Notes under the pieces: model-generated | What the model was told of the DNA's origin: nothing | Databases searched by the model: none | Seen by the model: only the letters and a program-made list of their open reading frames with translations | In this document: in pieces, positions 7,160 through 14,844 of the stretch | Layout of the letters: each line of letters starts with the position of its first letter | Numbering within the stretch: position 1 is the first letter of the stretch | Assembly: GCF_000243415.2 (NCBI RefSeq) | Contig: NZ_KI912270.1 | Coordinates: 3,720,001-3,784,000 of the forward strand | Reading direction: 5' to 3' | Origin: Mycolicibacterium tusciae JS617 | GTDB lineage: Bacteria; Actinomycetota; Actinomycetes; Mycobacteriales; Mycobacteriaceae | Length of the DNA: 64,000 bases | Program-made: the position numbers and the translations under genes

Positions 7160-7816
7160 ATGCATCAGGTACCTGCACGGATCGTCTTGATCACCGGCGG
7201 CTCGAGAGGGGTCGGTGCGGAGGTCGCGCAACGGCTCGCCGGCCCCGACACCCATGTCGTGGTGAATTACCGCGAGAAGGCTGAGCGCGCGGAATCGATC
7301 GCCCAGGCTATCCGCAACGCAGGCGGACACGCCTCCACGCTGGGAGCCGATATCTCCGATGAGATCGAGTGCGCGGCGATGATCGACACCATCGCGGCTC
7401 GATTCGGGCGATTGGACGCCCTGATCCTCAACGCATCAGTTGGGCTCGAACTGGGTGTCGACCTCGGCTACGCGAAGCGCGTCAATCGCGATGCACAGCG
7501 TCGTCTTGCGCTCAGGGCAGTGCCGCTGATGCCTGCGGGCGGACGCATCGTTTTCGTCACCAGCCACGCGGCCCACTTCTTCCCCCATCGGGCTGTTCCG
7601 AAGGGACAGACGGCGATTGCCGCAAGCAAGTGGGCGGGCGAAACCGCGCTGTACGCGATGCGCTCGGAATTCCGCCGAGCCGGTGTACATTTCACGGTTG
7701 TTTCCGGCAACGAGGTCGACACGACCTTCGCCGGGGCGATCGTCAACGCCGCCGACACCGCGAATCCGTCCGGCATCGTGTACGTCGGTGGCGCCGACTC
7801 GCTGATGATCGCCTAG
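7160..7816 (+). CDS. SDR-fold oxidoreductase-like protein lacking the catalytic Tyr
   Basis: 218 residues of the short-chain dehydrogenase fold. The NAD(P)-binding TGGSRGVG motif is at residues 12-19, and LILNAS replaces the usual NNAG. The catalytic serine is in FVTSHAA. At the place of YxxxK the sequence reads IAASK, so Lys is kept but Tyr is replaced by Ile, and about 5 extra residues lie between Ser and Lys. It is therefore probably an inactive or atypical SDR that still binds a dinucleotide. ATG 7160 is chosen for its GGAAGGAAC ribosome site and because the family motif follows directly. It is monocistronic. Confidence 0.82.
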   Translation: MHQVPARIVLITGGSRGVGAEVAQRLAGPDTHVVVNYREKAERAESIAQAIRNAGGHASTLGADISDEIECAAMIDTIAARFGRLDALILNASVGLELGVDLGYAKRVNRDAQRRLALRAVPLMPAGGRIVFVTSHAAHFFPHRAVPKGQTAIAASKWAGETALYAMRSEFRRAGVHFTVVSGNEVDTTFAGAIVNAADTANPSGIVYVGGADSLMIA

Positions 7817-7830
7817 TCACTCAGACCCAG

Positions 7831-7846
7831 CGACGGCTCGCCGTCG
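7831..7846. terminator. Small GC hairpin after the SDR-like gene
   Basis: CGACGG-CTCG-CCGTCG is a perfect 6-bp stem with a 4-base loop, 14 bases after the stop. It has no T-tract, so intrinsic termination is uncertain. Confidence 0.3.
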
Positions 7847-7917
7847 AAGTTGGCTGTGTGTAGCGGAATTCGTCGCTGTCGGGCACCGATGGGCCCAGTC
7901 GAATACCTCGAACGGCG

Positions 7918-8820
7918 CTAAGAAGTGATTCCCAGGACCCGCAGCGCGTTCTCTTTGTAGATCAGCGGGATCACCGCGGGGTCGATGTCGAGCTCGTCGA
8001 AGTCTCGTCGCCAGCGGTCCAATTGGATATAGGGATAGTCGGTTCCGAACAACACCTTGGTCCGCAATTGCCGGCTCACCGCGCGCACGAGTTGCGGCGG
8101 AAAGTATTTCGGCGACCAGCCCGACAGGTCGATGTACACGTTGGCCTTGTGCGCAGCGATCGCGATCTGGGAGTCCACCCACGGCACGGCGGGGTGCGCC
8201 ATCACGATCGTCAGATCCGGGAAATCGGCGGCCACGTCATCGAGCAGCATCGGATCGGAGTAGCGCAGCTTGACGCGGTGCCCGCCGGGGAGACCGGAAC
8301 CCAACCCGGTCTGCCCGGTGTGGAACAACGCGGGCACACCGGCCTCGGTGATCGCCTCGTAGATCGGATAGAAACGGCGGTCGTTGGGCTCGAAGGCCTG
8401 GAAGCTGGGATGGAACTTGAAGCCCTTGACCCCGTAATCGCGGACGAGTTCGTGGACGCGGTGCACCGCGCGACGCTCATGCCACGGGTCGACGCTGCCG
8501 AACGGGATCAGCACGTCGTTGTTGCGGACCGCCCCCGCGATGAGGTCTTCGATCGAGTTCGGCGTGTGCCGCATGCCGGTGCGCGCATCGATGGTGAAGA
8601 CGACCGCCGCGGTGTTGTGCCGCCGGTACTCGTCGGCCAGCGCGTCGACGCTCGACAGCGCGCCGGGTCCACGCTTGAAGTACCGACCGACCGCGTCGAC
8701 CAGTTCGTCGTCATACGCCTTGTGGCCGTGGCCGTCGACCTCGACATGGGTGTGGATATCGATAGCCGCGACCCCGTCGAAATCGATTCCGTACTCGTAC
8801 TTCTCGCCCTGTACCGTCAC
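7918..8820 (-). CDS. Amidohydrolase 2 (metal-dependent hydrolase/decarboxylase)
   Basis: 300 residues of the amidohydrolase_2 TIM barrel. Metal ligands visible are HTHVE (HxH after strand 1), KFHPSFQ, LFHTGQTG, MAHPAVPW and FGTDYPY near the C-terminus, the expected HxH...H...H...D series. Relatives include ACMSD-type decarboxylases and uncharacterised hydrolases of aromatic or CoA-pathway intermediates; the exact reaction is unknown. GTG 8820 gives the family-like start VTVQGEKYEYG. A TATATC hexamer (reverse strand 8835-8830) lies 9 bases upstream, inside the divergent gene, suggesting a leaderless mRNA. Confidence 0.85.
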   Translation of the reverse strand: MTVQGEKYEYGIDFDGVAAIDIHTHVEVDGHGHKAYDDELVDAVGRYFKRGPGALSSVDALADEYRRHNTAAVVFTIDARTGMRHTPNSIEDLIAGAVRNNDVLIPFGSVDPWHERRAVHRVHELVRDYGVKGFKFHPSFQAFEPNDRRFYPIYEAITEAGVPALFHTGQTGLGSGLPGGHRVKLRYSDPMLLDDVAADFPDLTIVMAHPAVPWVDSQIAIAAHKANVYIDLSGWSPKYFPPQLVRAVSRQLRTKVLFGTDYPYIQLDRWRRDFDELDIDPAVIPLIYKENALRVLGITS

Positions 8821-8824
8821 GCTC

Positions 8825-9148
8825 GTGACGATATACGCGCTCAACCTCTTCGATATCGCCGACCGCGACGAATACCTCGCGTACTCGAAACGGTCCCCGC
8901 AAGAGGTGGCCAAGCATGGCGGTCGCGTCGTCGCGCTCGGTCAGTTCAACGACGCGATCACCGGCGATATCGAGCCGCGCAAGGTGCTCATCCTCGTCGA
9001 GTGGGACTCACGAGAGGCGTTCGACAGCTACTGCGACGACCCCGAACTCGCCGATCTGCACGCACACCGGGAGAACGGGTCGTCGTCCTACATCTGGCAC
9101 CTCTTCGACCGCCTGGACGATCTGCGGCCGCTACTCAAGCCCCAGTGA
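8825..9148 (+). CDS. DUF1330-like small dimeric alpha-beta barrel protein
   Basis: 107 residues. The ferredoxin-like pattern is visible: VTIYALNLFDIADRDEYLAY, then HGGRVVALGQFND, KVLILVEWDSREAFDSYCDD, and an IWHLFDRLDDL tail. Such proteins (DUF1330/EthD-like) bind small hydrophobic acids or act beside oxygenases. GTG 8825 is the only start consistent with homologous length; it is just 4 bases from the start of the divergent amidohydrolase gene. The last base pair of the TGA stop lies within the terminal repeat of the adjacent IS3 element, so the natural C-terminus may have been altered by insertion. Confidence 0.65.
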   Translation: MTIYALNLFDIADRDEYLAYSKRSPQEVAKHGGRVVALGQFNDAITGDIEPRKVLILVEWDSREAFDSYCDDPELADLHAHRENGSSSYIWHLFDRLDDLRPLLKPQ

Positions 9149-9181
9149 TTTCGGTGCCCAAACAGCCCGTCACGGGCGTTG

Positions 9182-10147
9182 TCAAGCTGCGTGGAGTCGG
9201 TTGGGGTCGGTTTCGGCGGGGAGGTTGATGCCGACGACGGGGCTGGGACTCTTGGTGTGTGGACGGTTGCGGAAGCGTTCGGGGTGGGCGTCGTAGTAGG
9301 CCTGTAGGGCGTGGTCGCGGCGATCCCATTGCCGCGTCCACGTTCCGCTGTGAACCTCGTCCGGAGTGAACAGCGCGATGCCGCTGTGGCGGTGGTGCTG
9401 GTTGTACCAAGGCACGTAGGCGCTCACCCAGGCGCGGGCGGCGTCGAGATCGTCGAAGACGCCCGGGTAGTTCGGTCGGTACTTCATCGTGCGGAACTCC
9501 GATTCGGAGTACGGGTTGTCGTTGCTGACGTGGGGCCGGTTGTGGGTCCGGCCGATTCCGAGATCGGCGAGGAGGTCCTTGAGCACGGTGGAGCGCATCG
9601 CCGGCCCGGAATCGGCGTGCACCACCAAGGGTGGTCCGTGTTCGGTGAACGCGGTCTCGAACATCTCCACGGCCATGTCGTCGCACTCGCGTTCCTCGAC
9701 CCGCCAGCCCACGATCTTGCGGGAGTAGATGTCGATGATCGAGTACGCCTTGAACGCCACACCACGCCACGGGCTCCGCAAGTCGGTGATATCCCAACTC
9801 CAGATCTGTTGCGGTCCGGTCGCTTTGAGCACCGGCGCCGACCGTAGCGCCTTGTTATTCGAACGGGTCGGCGCGACCGGCCGCGCACTTTGATCCTCGA
9901 TCGCGGCCGCGATGCGCCACCACGACCGCCGCGACGCCAACACCACACCGGCATCCCACATCTCGGCGAAGGACTGATCCACCGACATCCCCGTCAGCCA
10001 GCCGGCGAGGATATGTTCGGCGATCGCCGCACGGTCGGAGACGCCGATACGCGAGGGGTAGGCCCGATCCTTGTGCGGCACCGGGTCGGCCACGCGCGGG
10101 CGCGGGTGCGATCGGTAGTGCCAGCTCGAGCGCGACAGATCGATCAT
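9182..10147 (-). CDS. IS3-family transposase OrfB (DDE integrase)
   Basis: 321 residues from ATG 10147, but the same frame is open further upstream (reading DAENGLVAELTAATG...), so the functional product is probably an OrfAB fusion made by a programmed frameshift in the overlap near 10183-10240. The N-terminal part has the HTH_21-like region; the rve/DDE core has Asp in SWDITD, Asp in VVHADSGP and Glu in SESEFRTMKY, plus the typical WYNQHHRHSG segment. All catalytic residues are present, so the element may be active. Confidence 0.9.
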   Translation of the reverse strand: MIDLSRSSWHYRSHPRPRVADPVPHKDRAYPSRIGVSDRAAIAEHILAGWLTGMSVDQSFAEMWDAGVVLASRRSWWRIAAAIEDQSARPVAPTRSNNKALRSAPVLKATGPQQIWSWDITDLRSPWRGVAFKAYSIIDIYSRKIVGWRVEERECDDMAVEMFETAFTEHGPPLVVHADSGPAMRSTVLKDLLADLGIGRTHNRPHVSNDNPYSESEFRTMKYRPNYPGVFDDLDAARAWVSAYVPWYNQHHRHSGIALFTPDEVHSGTWTRQWDRRDHALQAYYDAHPERFRNRPHTKSPSPVVGINLPAETDPNRLHAA

Positions 10148-10182
10148 CGCCAGCGCTTGCCGTTGCGAACCGGTCGCCGCGG

Positions 10183-10647
10183 TCAGCTCGGCGACGAGTC
10201 CGTTCTCGGCGTCGAGGAATCGTCGAGATTGCGGATCGTCGGGGTGGAGTCGGGCCCTGGCACGTTCAATTCGTGCAAGAGCCCGATAGCTTTTCCCAAC
10301 GCCTCGTTGGTCGCCTCGAGCTCGCGGACCCGCGCCCGCAACCCAGCCAGTTCGGCCGCCTCGCGTTCCTGCTTTGCCGTCTTCGCCTGAACGAACGCCG
10401 CTCGTCTCCCAGGGGGACCTGTCATACCACTACCCTCTCGCGGAATCAGGCCCCGGTCGAGATCACCGGCGAACACCGTGGCTTCCCAGCGCCTCAACTG
10501 GCGGACAGAAACCCCCTGAGCAGCACGCCAGGCCTCCTTCTGGCCATAAGGCTGCAAGTGATACTCAACGACGAAATCATGAATCTCCGCAGCCGTGAAC
10601 CCCGGACTGATCGACACAACCCAACTCCCCACTCTGGTCGTCAACAT
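10183..10647 (-). CDS. IS3-family transposase OrfA
   Basis: 154 residues. It has an HTH_Tnp_1-like N-terminal region (FTAAEIHDFVVEYHLQPYGQ, VSVRQLRRWEATVFAGDL) and a leucine-zipper-like coiled coil (AELAGLRARVRELEATNEAL) used for OrfA/OrfAB multimerisation. The frame ends at 10183 inside the OrfB reading frame, as usual for IS3 elements. Confidence 0.85.
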   Translation of the reverse strand: MLTTRVGSWVVSISPGFTAAEIHDFVVEYHLQPYGQKEAWRAAQGVSVRQLRRWEATVFAGDLDRGLIPREGSGMTGPPGRRAAFVQAKTAKQEREAAELAGLRARVRELEATNEALGKAIGLLHELNVPGPDSTPTIRNLDDSSTPRTDSSPS

Positions 10648-10707
10648 GACTCACAACCAGCGTGGCAAAGAGGGTCAACGACCGCAGGCGCACCGAAATC
10701 GCGTCCC

Positions 10708-12132
10708 CTAGGCAGGCGCGTAGCCGAGCGTGCCCTTGATCTCCAGGTACTCGTCGAAGCCGTACTCACTCCATTCGCGGCCGTTGCCGCTGCGCTTGTA
10801 GCCACCGAACGGCGTGTTCAGGTCGAACGCGTGGTTGATGGCGACCTGGCCAGCGCGAATCCTGCGGGCCACTCCACGCGCCGCCTCGATGTCGGCCGCA
10901 GAGACGTACCCGGCCAGCCCGTAGTCGGTGTCGTTGGCGATTTCGATCGCGTCGTCGAGGTCGTCGTAATCGAGGATGCACAGCACGGGCCCGAAGATCT
11001 CCTCGCGCGCGATCGTCATGTCGTTGGTGACGTCGGCGAACACCGTCGGCCGGACGTAGTAGCCGGTCTCCAGACCGTCGGGCCGTCCGGGACCGCCAGC
11101 CACCAGCGTGGCTCCTTCGTCGATGCCCTTCTGGATGAGGCCCTGGATCTTGTCGAATTGCGCCTTCGACGCCACCGGACCGATGGCTGTCTGGTCCGCG
11201 AGGTCGCCGACCTTCACCTGCTCGGCTGCGGCCTTCGCGGCGGCGATGGCATCATCCTTGCGGGACTTCGGCACCAGCATGCGCGACGGTGCATTGCAGC
11301 TCTGACCCGAGTTCGGCATCATCGCCGCGACGCCTGCCGCGACGTTCTGCGCGAAGTTGTCGTCGTCGAGCACGATGTTCGGGCTCTTGCCGCCGAGTTC
11401 CTGCGTCACCCGTTTCACCGTCGCCGCCGCATTCCTGGCAACGTCGATGCCCGCCCGCGTCGAACCGGTGAACGACACCATGTCGATGTCGGGATGGCTG
11501 GACAGCGCGGCCCCGACGCCGGCGCCTTCACCGAAGACCATGTTGTAGACACCGGCCGGCGTTCCGGCCGCATCCATGACCTCGGTGAAGATCTGCCCGG
11601 AGTAGGGCGCGACCTCCGACGGCTTGAGCACCATCGTGCAGCCGGTCGCCAGCGCCGGGAACACCTTGCACGCGATCTGGTTGATCGGCCAGTTCCACGG
11701 AGTGATCAGCCCACACACGCCGATCGGCTCCTTGAAAATCATCGCAGCGCCACGCGGCACTTCGAATTCGTAGTTCTTGAGCGCGTCGATGGCACCGTTG
11801 AGATGTCCGAGGCCCAGATACACCTGCGCTCCCGAGCCGAGCGACGGCGGCGCACCCATCTCCTCGGAGACCGCCTCGCCGAGATCGGCCGACCGCTTTT
11901 GATATTCGGACAGGATCGCCTGCAAAAGGTCAAGGCGCTCTTCGCGGGTGCTCACCGACCAGGTGGCGAAGGCCTTCCTCGCCGCCTTGACTGCCTTGTC
12001 GACGTCGGCCGCGGAGCCGATCGCGATCTTGCCGGACACCGTCTCCGTCGTCGGGTTGTCGACGTCCAGGGTCTTCGGCTCGACCGGGTCGACCCACTCG
12101 CCGTCAATGTAGAACTTCAGATATTCGCGCAT
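10708..12132 (-). CDS. NAD(P)-dependent aldehyde dehydrogenase
   Basis: 474 residues, the usual ALDH length. The catalytic Glu is in TQELGGKSPNIVLDDD and the catalytic Cys in NSGQSCNAPSRML; PWNWPINQ and FTGSTRAG are the cofactor-binding motifs. It oxidises an aldehyde to the acid and is the last gene of the minus-strand catabolic operon. ATG 12132 (MREYLKFYIDGEW) is chosen because GGAAGAG lies about 12 bases upstream; ATG 12144 would leave no spacing. It starts 32 bases after the ThDP enzyme gene. Substrate unknown, presumably an aldehyde released in the pathway. Confidence 0.92.
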   Translation of the reverse strand: MREYLKFYIDGEWVDPVEPKTLDVDNPTTETVSGKIAIGSAADVDKAVKAARKAFATWSVSTREERLDLLQAILSEYQKRSADLGEAVSEEMGAPPSLGSGAQVYLGLGHLNGAIDALKNYEFEVPRGAAMIFKEPIGVCGLITPWNWPINQIACKVFPALATGCTMVLKPSEVAPYSGQIFTEVMDAAGTPAGVYNMVFGEGAGVGAALSSHPDIDMVSFTGSTRAGIDVARNAAATVKRVTQELGGKSPNIVLDDDNFAQNVAAGVAAMMPNSGQSCNAPSRMLVPKSRKDDAIAAAKAAAEQVKVGDLADQTAIGPVASKAQFDKIQGLIQKGIDEGATLVAGGPGRPDGLETGYYVRPTVFADVTNDMTIAREEIFGPVLCILDYDDLDDAIEIANDTDYGLAGYVSAADIEAARGVARRIRAGQVAINHAFDLNTPFGGYKRSGNGREWSEYGFDEYLEIKGTLGYAPA

Positions 12133-12164
12133 GACTTTCACCATCTCTTCCTTAAATGCGGCGC

Positions 12165-13877
12165 TTACTGGGTGCCTTCTGCATACCAGGTCCGGAATCG
12201 GTCGTACTTGGGCATCTCTTCGGAGTTGGCTTTCGGGTCGATGCATACGTGCACCACACCGACTTTGCCGCTGGCGTAGGCGCGGGCGATGGCCGGTCCG
12301 ATCTCATCTTCCTTCTCGACGAATTCGCCATGGCAGCCGAAGCCCTCGGCGATCTTGTCCATCCGGACGTCCTTGCTCCAATGCACGCCGGGCTGCGGGG
12401 ACGGTTGAGAGAACGTGCGCTTGTAGACACCCACCTCCAGTCCCCACTGATGGTCGACGCCCACGACGCACACCAGAGGCAGGTTCAGCCTGGCGGCGGT
12501 CTCGAGTTCGGCGATGTGGAACAGGAATGCCGAGTCGCTTGTCAAAAGCATCACCGGCCGCTGGCCGCCCTCGGCGACCGATGCGCCCACCGCGTAGGGC
12601 AGGCCTGTGCCGAGGTGCCCGAAGTTCTGGTTCCAGATCACGTCGCGCGGCTTTGACTGCGAGTAGGTCCAACCGAAGATGACGGTCGCACCGCCGTCGC
12701 GCACCATGATGCCGTCCTCGAGCTCGTTGAACGCCTTGGTGGCCTCCACGACATAGCGCGCCGGATGGATAGGCGAACGTCCCGACGGCGCACTTTCGGC
12801 AAGTTGCGCGAGTTCGTCGGCATCGGCCTTGACGAGCTTCTCGAGGTTGGCCGACGGGGCGCGCGGGGTGTCGCGCAGCGCCTCGACGAGCTGGGGTAGG
12901 ACGCCGCGCAGATCGCCGACCAGCGGCACGTCGAACTGGCGGTTGACGCCGATGGCGGCGGGGTCCTGCTCGACGTACACCCATTTGCGGTTGGCGTCTT
13001 TGCCGGCCCAGTGTTGGGTTCGGCCGTAGTGCATGGGCTCACCGAGTTCGGTTCCCAGTGCGACACAGAGGTCCGATTCCTCGACGGCCTCGTTGGCGGC
13101 CGGGGAGAACAGGTAGGGAAACGTCCGATCCTGCAGACCCGGGATGTAGGACGTACCCCCGGAGGTCTGAATGACGGGGCAGGCCATCAGCTCGGCGAGC
13201 TCTTTGACCTCCTGCTGGGTGCGCGAGGTGTGCACACCGTGGCCCACCAACAGGATCGGGCTCTTCGCCTCGCGGATCAGTTTCGCGGCCTCGGCGACCT
13301 CACGAGCACCGGCCCCTTGGTTTACGAGTCGGTACCGGTTGGGCGGCAAAGGTTCTGCGACATCTAGCTCTTCGAGTATGACGTGGGATGGGAACTCGAT
13401 GTAGGACGGTCCCGGGGTTCCCGACATCGAGCGGCGGATCGCCTCGCGGATGATCTCGTCGGTCTGGTCGGCATACTCGATCGAGCTGCTGTACTTGACC
13501 GACGCCGCGAAAAGTGGTTCCTGCTGCACAAATTGGATGCGACCGCGGCGCACGCGACGCTCGGTGATACGGGCGCGCTGGCCACCGAGGAAGATCACCG
13601 GCGAGTTCTCCACCAAGGCACACTGGATTGCGCCGGCGATGTTCGCCATACCTGGACCGAGAGTGCCGATGCACAGACCGGGCCCGCCGGTCATCCGCGA
13701 TGCGGCCTCGGCCATGAAGCCGGCGCTCAACTCGTGGTGCGGCGCCACCACCGACCAACCGCGGGCGTCTGCCTCGGAGAACATGTGCACGAAGTTGGGG
13801 TCCGGTATGCCGAAAAGCGTGTTGACGCCCTCGGCCTCGAACAGGTCCAGAATGCGCTTGTAGACCGGTACAGTCAT
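12165..13877 (-). CDS. Thiamine-diphosphate-dependent enzyme (acetolactate synthase/2-hydroxyacyl-CoA lyase superfamily)
   Basis: 570 residues with the three-domain PYR / central / PP layout. The PYR domain has the cofactor-activating Glu in PHHELSAGFMAEAAS (about residue 49). The PP domain is present at 380-540, but the ThDP/Mg motif is diverged: TSDSAFLFHIAELETA in place of GDG-S-x-x-x-x..., and VVGVDHQWG in place of the usual NNxxWG. It might carry out C-C bond cleavage of a 2-hydroxyacyl-CoA, releasing an aldehyde for the adjacent aldehyde dehydrogenase; that is inferred from context. A strong AAGGAG site precedes ATG 13877. Confidence 0.82.
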   Translation of the reverse strand: MTVPVYKRILDLFEAEGVNTLFGIPDPNFVHMFSEADARGWSVVAPHHELSAGFMAEAASRMTGGPGLCIGTLGPGMANIAGAIQCALVENSPVIFLGGQRARITERRVRRGRIQFVQQEPLFAASVKYSSSIEYADQTDEIIREAIRRSMSGTPGPSYIEFPSHVILEELDVAEPLPPNRYRLVNQGAGAREVAEAAKLIREAKSPILLVGHGVHTSRTQQEVKELAELMACPVIQTSGGTSYIPGLQDRTFPYLFSPAANEAVEESDLCVALGTELGEPMHYGRTQHWAGKDANRKWVYVEQDPAAIGVNRQFDVPLVGDLRGVLPQLVEALRDTPRAPSANLEKLVKADADELAQLAESAPSGRSPIHPARYVVEATKAFNELEDGIMVRDGGATVIFGWTYSQSKPRDVIWNQNFGHLGTGLPYAVGASVAEGGQRPVMLLTSDSAFLFHIAELETAARLNLPLVCVVGVDHQWGLEVGVYKRTFSQPSPQPGVHWSKDVRMDKIAEGFGCHGEFVEKEDEIGPAIARAYASGKVGVVHVCIDPKANSEEMPKYDRFRTWYAEGTQ

Positions 13878-13896
13878 GTGAAACTCCTTGATTTCC

Positions 13897-14844
13897 TTAT
13901 AGATAGCGACGAGCTAAGTGTTTGCGATGCGCTGCCGGTGAACCGAACAGTGAACGGTTGAGGGCGGCGCGTTTGAGATAGACGTGGATGCCGCTCTCCC
14001 ACGTGTAACCGATGCCGCCATGTAGCTGCATGGCCTTGCCCGCGATGTCGACGGCCGATCCGCAGGCGTGCGACTTGGCCATCGCGGCGGCGACATCGGC
14101 GTCGGGTCGGTCGTCGACGATGGCTTGCACGGCGGCGCCGACGAGGTGGCGGGACACGGAGATCGCCACGAGCATGTCGGCGCAGGCGTGCTTGACGGCC
14201 TGAAACGAGCCGATGGGCCTGCCGAACTGCTCGCGCACTTTTGCGTAGCCCACCGTCGCGGTCAGCATCGCCTCCGACAGGCCCAGGCTGTCGCACGCGA
14301 CGGCCACTGTCGCCCGATCACGAAGTCGGCCAACCGCGACAGCGTGGTCCCCGTCGAACCTCAGCACCTCGGCGGTGTCGGTCGCCGTGACCGTGGCCAG
14401 TCTGCGCGTCTCGTCGAGCACCGGCTGCGCGGTGACGGTCGGTGCGCCGACTGCGACGCCGTCGTCGGTGACGACGAGGATCCGGTCGGCACCCTCGGCG
14501 TCGGGCACGAAGTCCGATTCGATCGCGACCGCCAGCCTGATCGCGCCGGAACCAACCTCCGTCAGCAGTCGATCACGAGTATCACTGGGCTGCAGCGCTT
14601 TCAGTGTGCCGACGGCCAGTACTGCGCTGCCCAGGTAACTGTTCGCGCCTGCGGCGCGGCCAATCTCCTCGCACACCACCGCGGTTTCGGCGAACGTCGC
14701 ACCCGCCCCGCCGAACTGCTCGGGCACTTCCAGCCCGACCCACCCCGCGTCGACGAGCACCTGCCAGTCGACCGCGCGGTCCTTGGCCAGCAGATCGCCT
14801 GCGACCGAGCGCAACTCGTCGTGGAACTCCGAATAGTCGGCCAT
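13897..14844 (-). CDS. Acyl-CoA dehydrogenase family protein, small subunit type
   Basis: 315 residues. It keeps the ACAD C-terminal helical domain with the FAD-contacting KVREQFGRPIGSFQAVKH and the QLHGGIGYTWE segment, while the N-terminal and middle domains are shortened and diverged. This is the pattern of the beta subunits of mycobacterial heteromeric (alpha2beta2) acyl-CoA dehydrogenases, where each partner supplies half of the site. It overlaps the upstream acyl-CoA dehydrogenase gene by one base (TAATG), supporting a complex of the two products. It acts on an unknown acyl-CoA. Confidence 0.88.
   Translation of the reverse strand: MADYSEFHDELRSVAGDLLAKDRAVDWQVLVDAGWVGLEVPEQFGGAGATFAETAVVCEEIGRAAGANSYLGSAVLAVGTLKALQPSDTRDRLLTEVGSGAIRLAVAIESDFVPDAEGADRILVVTDDGVAVGAPTVTAQPVLDETRRLATVTATDTAEVLRFDGDHAVAVGRLRDRATVAVACDSLGLSEAMLTATVGYAKVREQFGRPIGSFQAVKHACADMLVAISVSRHLVGAAVQAIVDDRPDADVAAAMAKSHACGSAVDIAGKAMQLHGGIGYTWESGIHVYLKRAALNRSLFGSPAAHRKHLARRYL

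Larger units (their letters stand above)
9147..10700 (-). mobile_element. IS3-family insertion sequence
   Basis: The element is about 1.55 kb and encodes OrfA (10183-10647) and OrfB (9182-10147) on the minus strand. Its ends are GATTTCGGTGCCC (9147-9159) and the inverse GATTTCGGTGCGC (complement of 10700-10688), matching in 12 of 13 positions. No target duplication is recognised. It lies exactly between the DUF1330-like gene, whose stop codon it overlaps, and the aldehyde dehydrogenase gene, whose stop is 8 bases away. Confidence 0.85.

Noticed and set aside
8519..8824. Longer N-terminus for the DUF1330-like protein
   Set aside because: The upstream part of the frame is antisense to the amidohydrolase and has Ser/Thr/Pro-rich nonsense composition; homologous sequence begins at VTIYALNLF.
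10273..12279. A 668-codon open frame on the plus strand opposite the aldehyde dehydrogenase
   Set aside because: It is the antisense shadow of a clear ALDH gene in GC-rich DNA; its protein is Arg/His-rich with no family motif.
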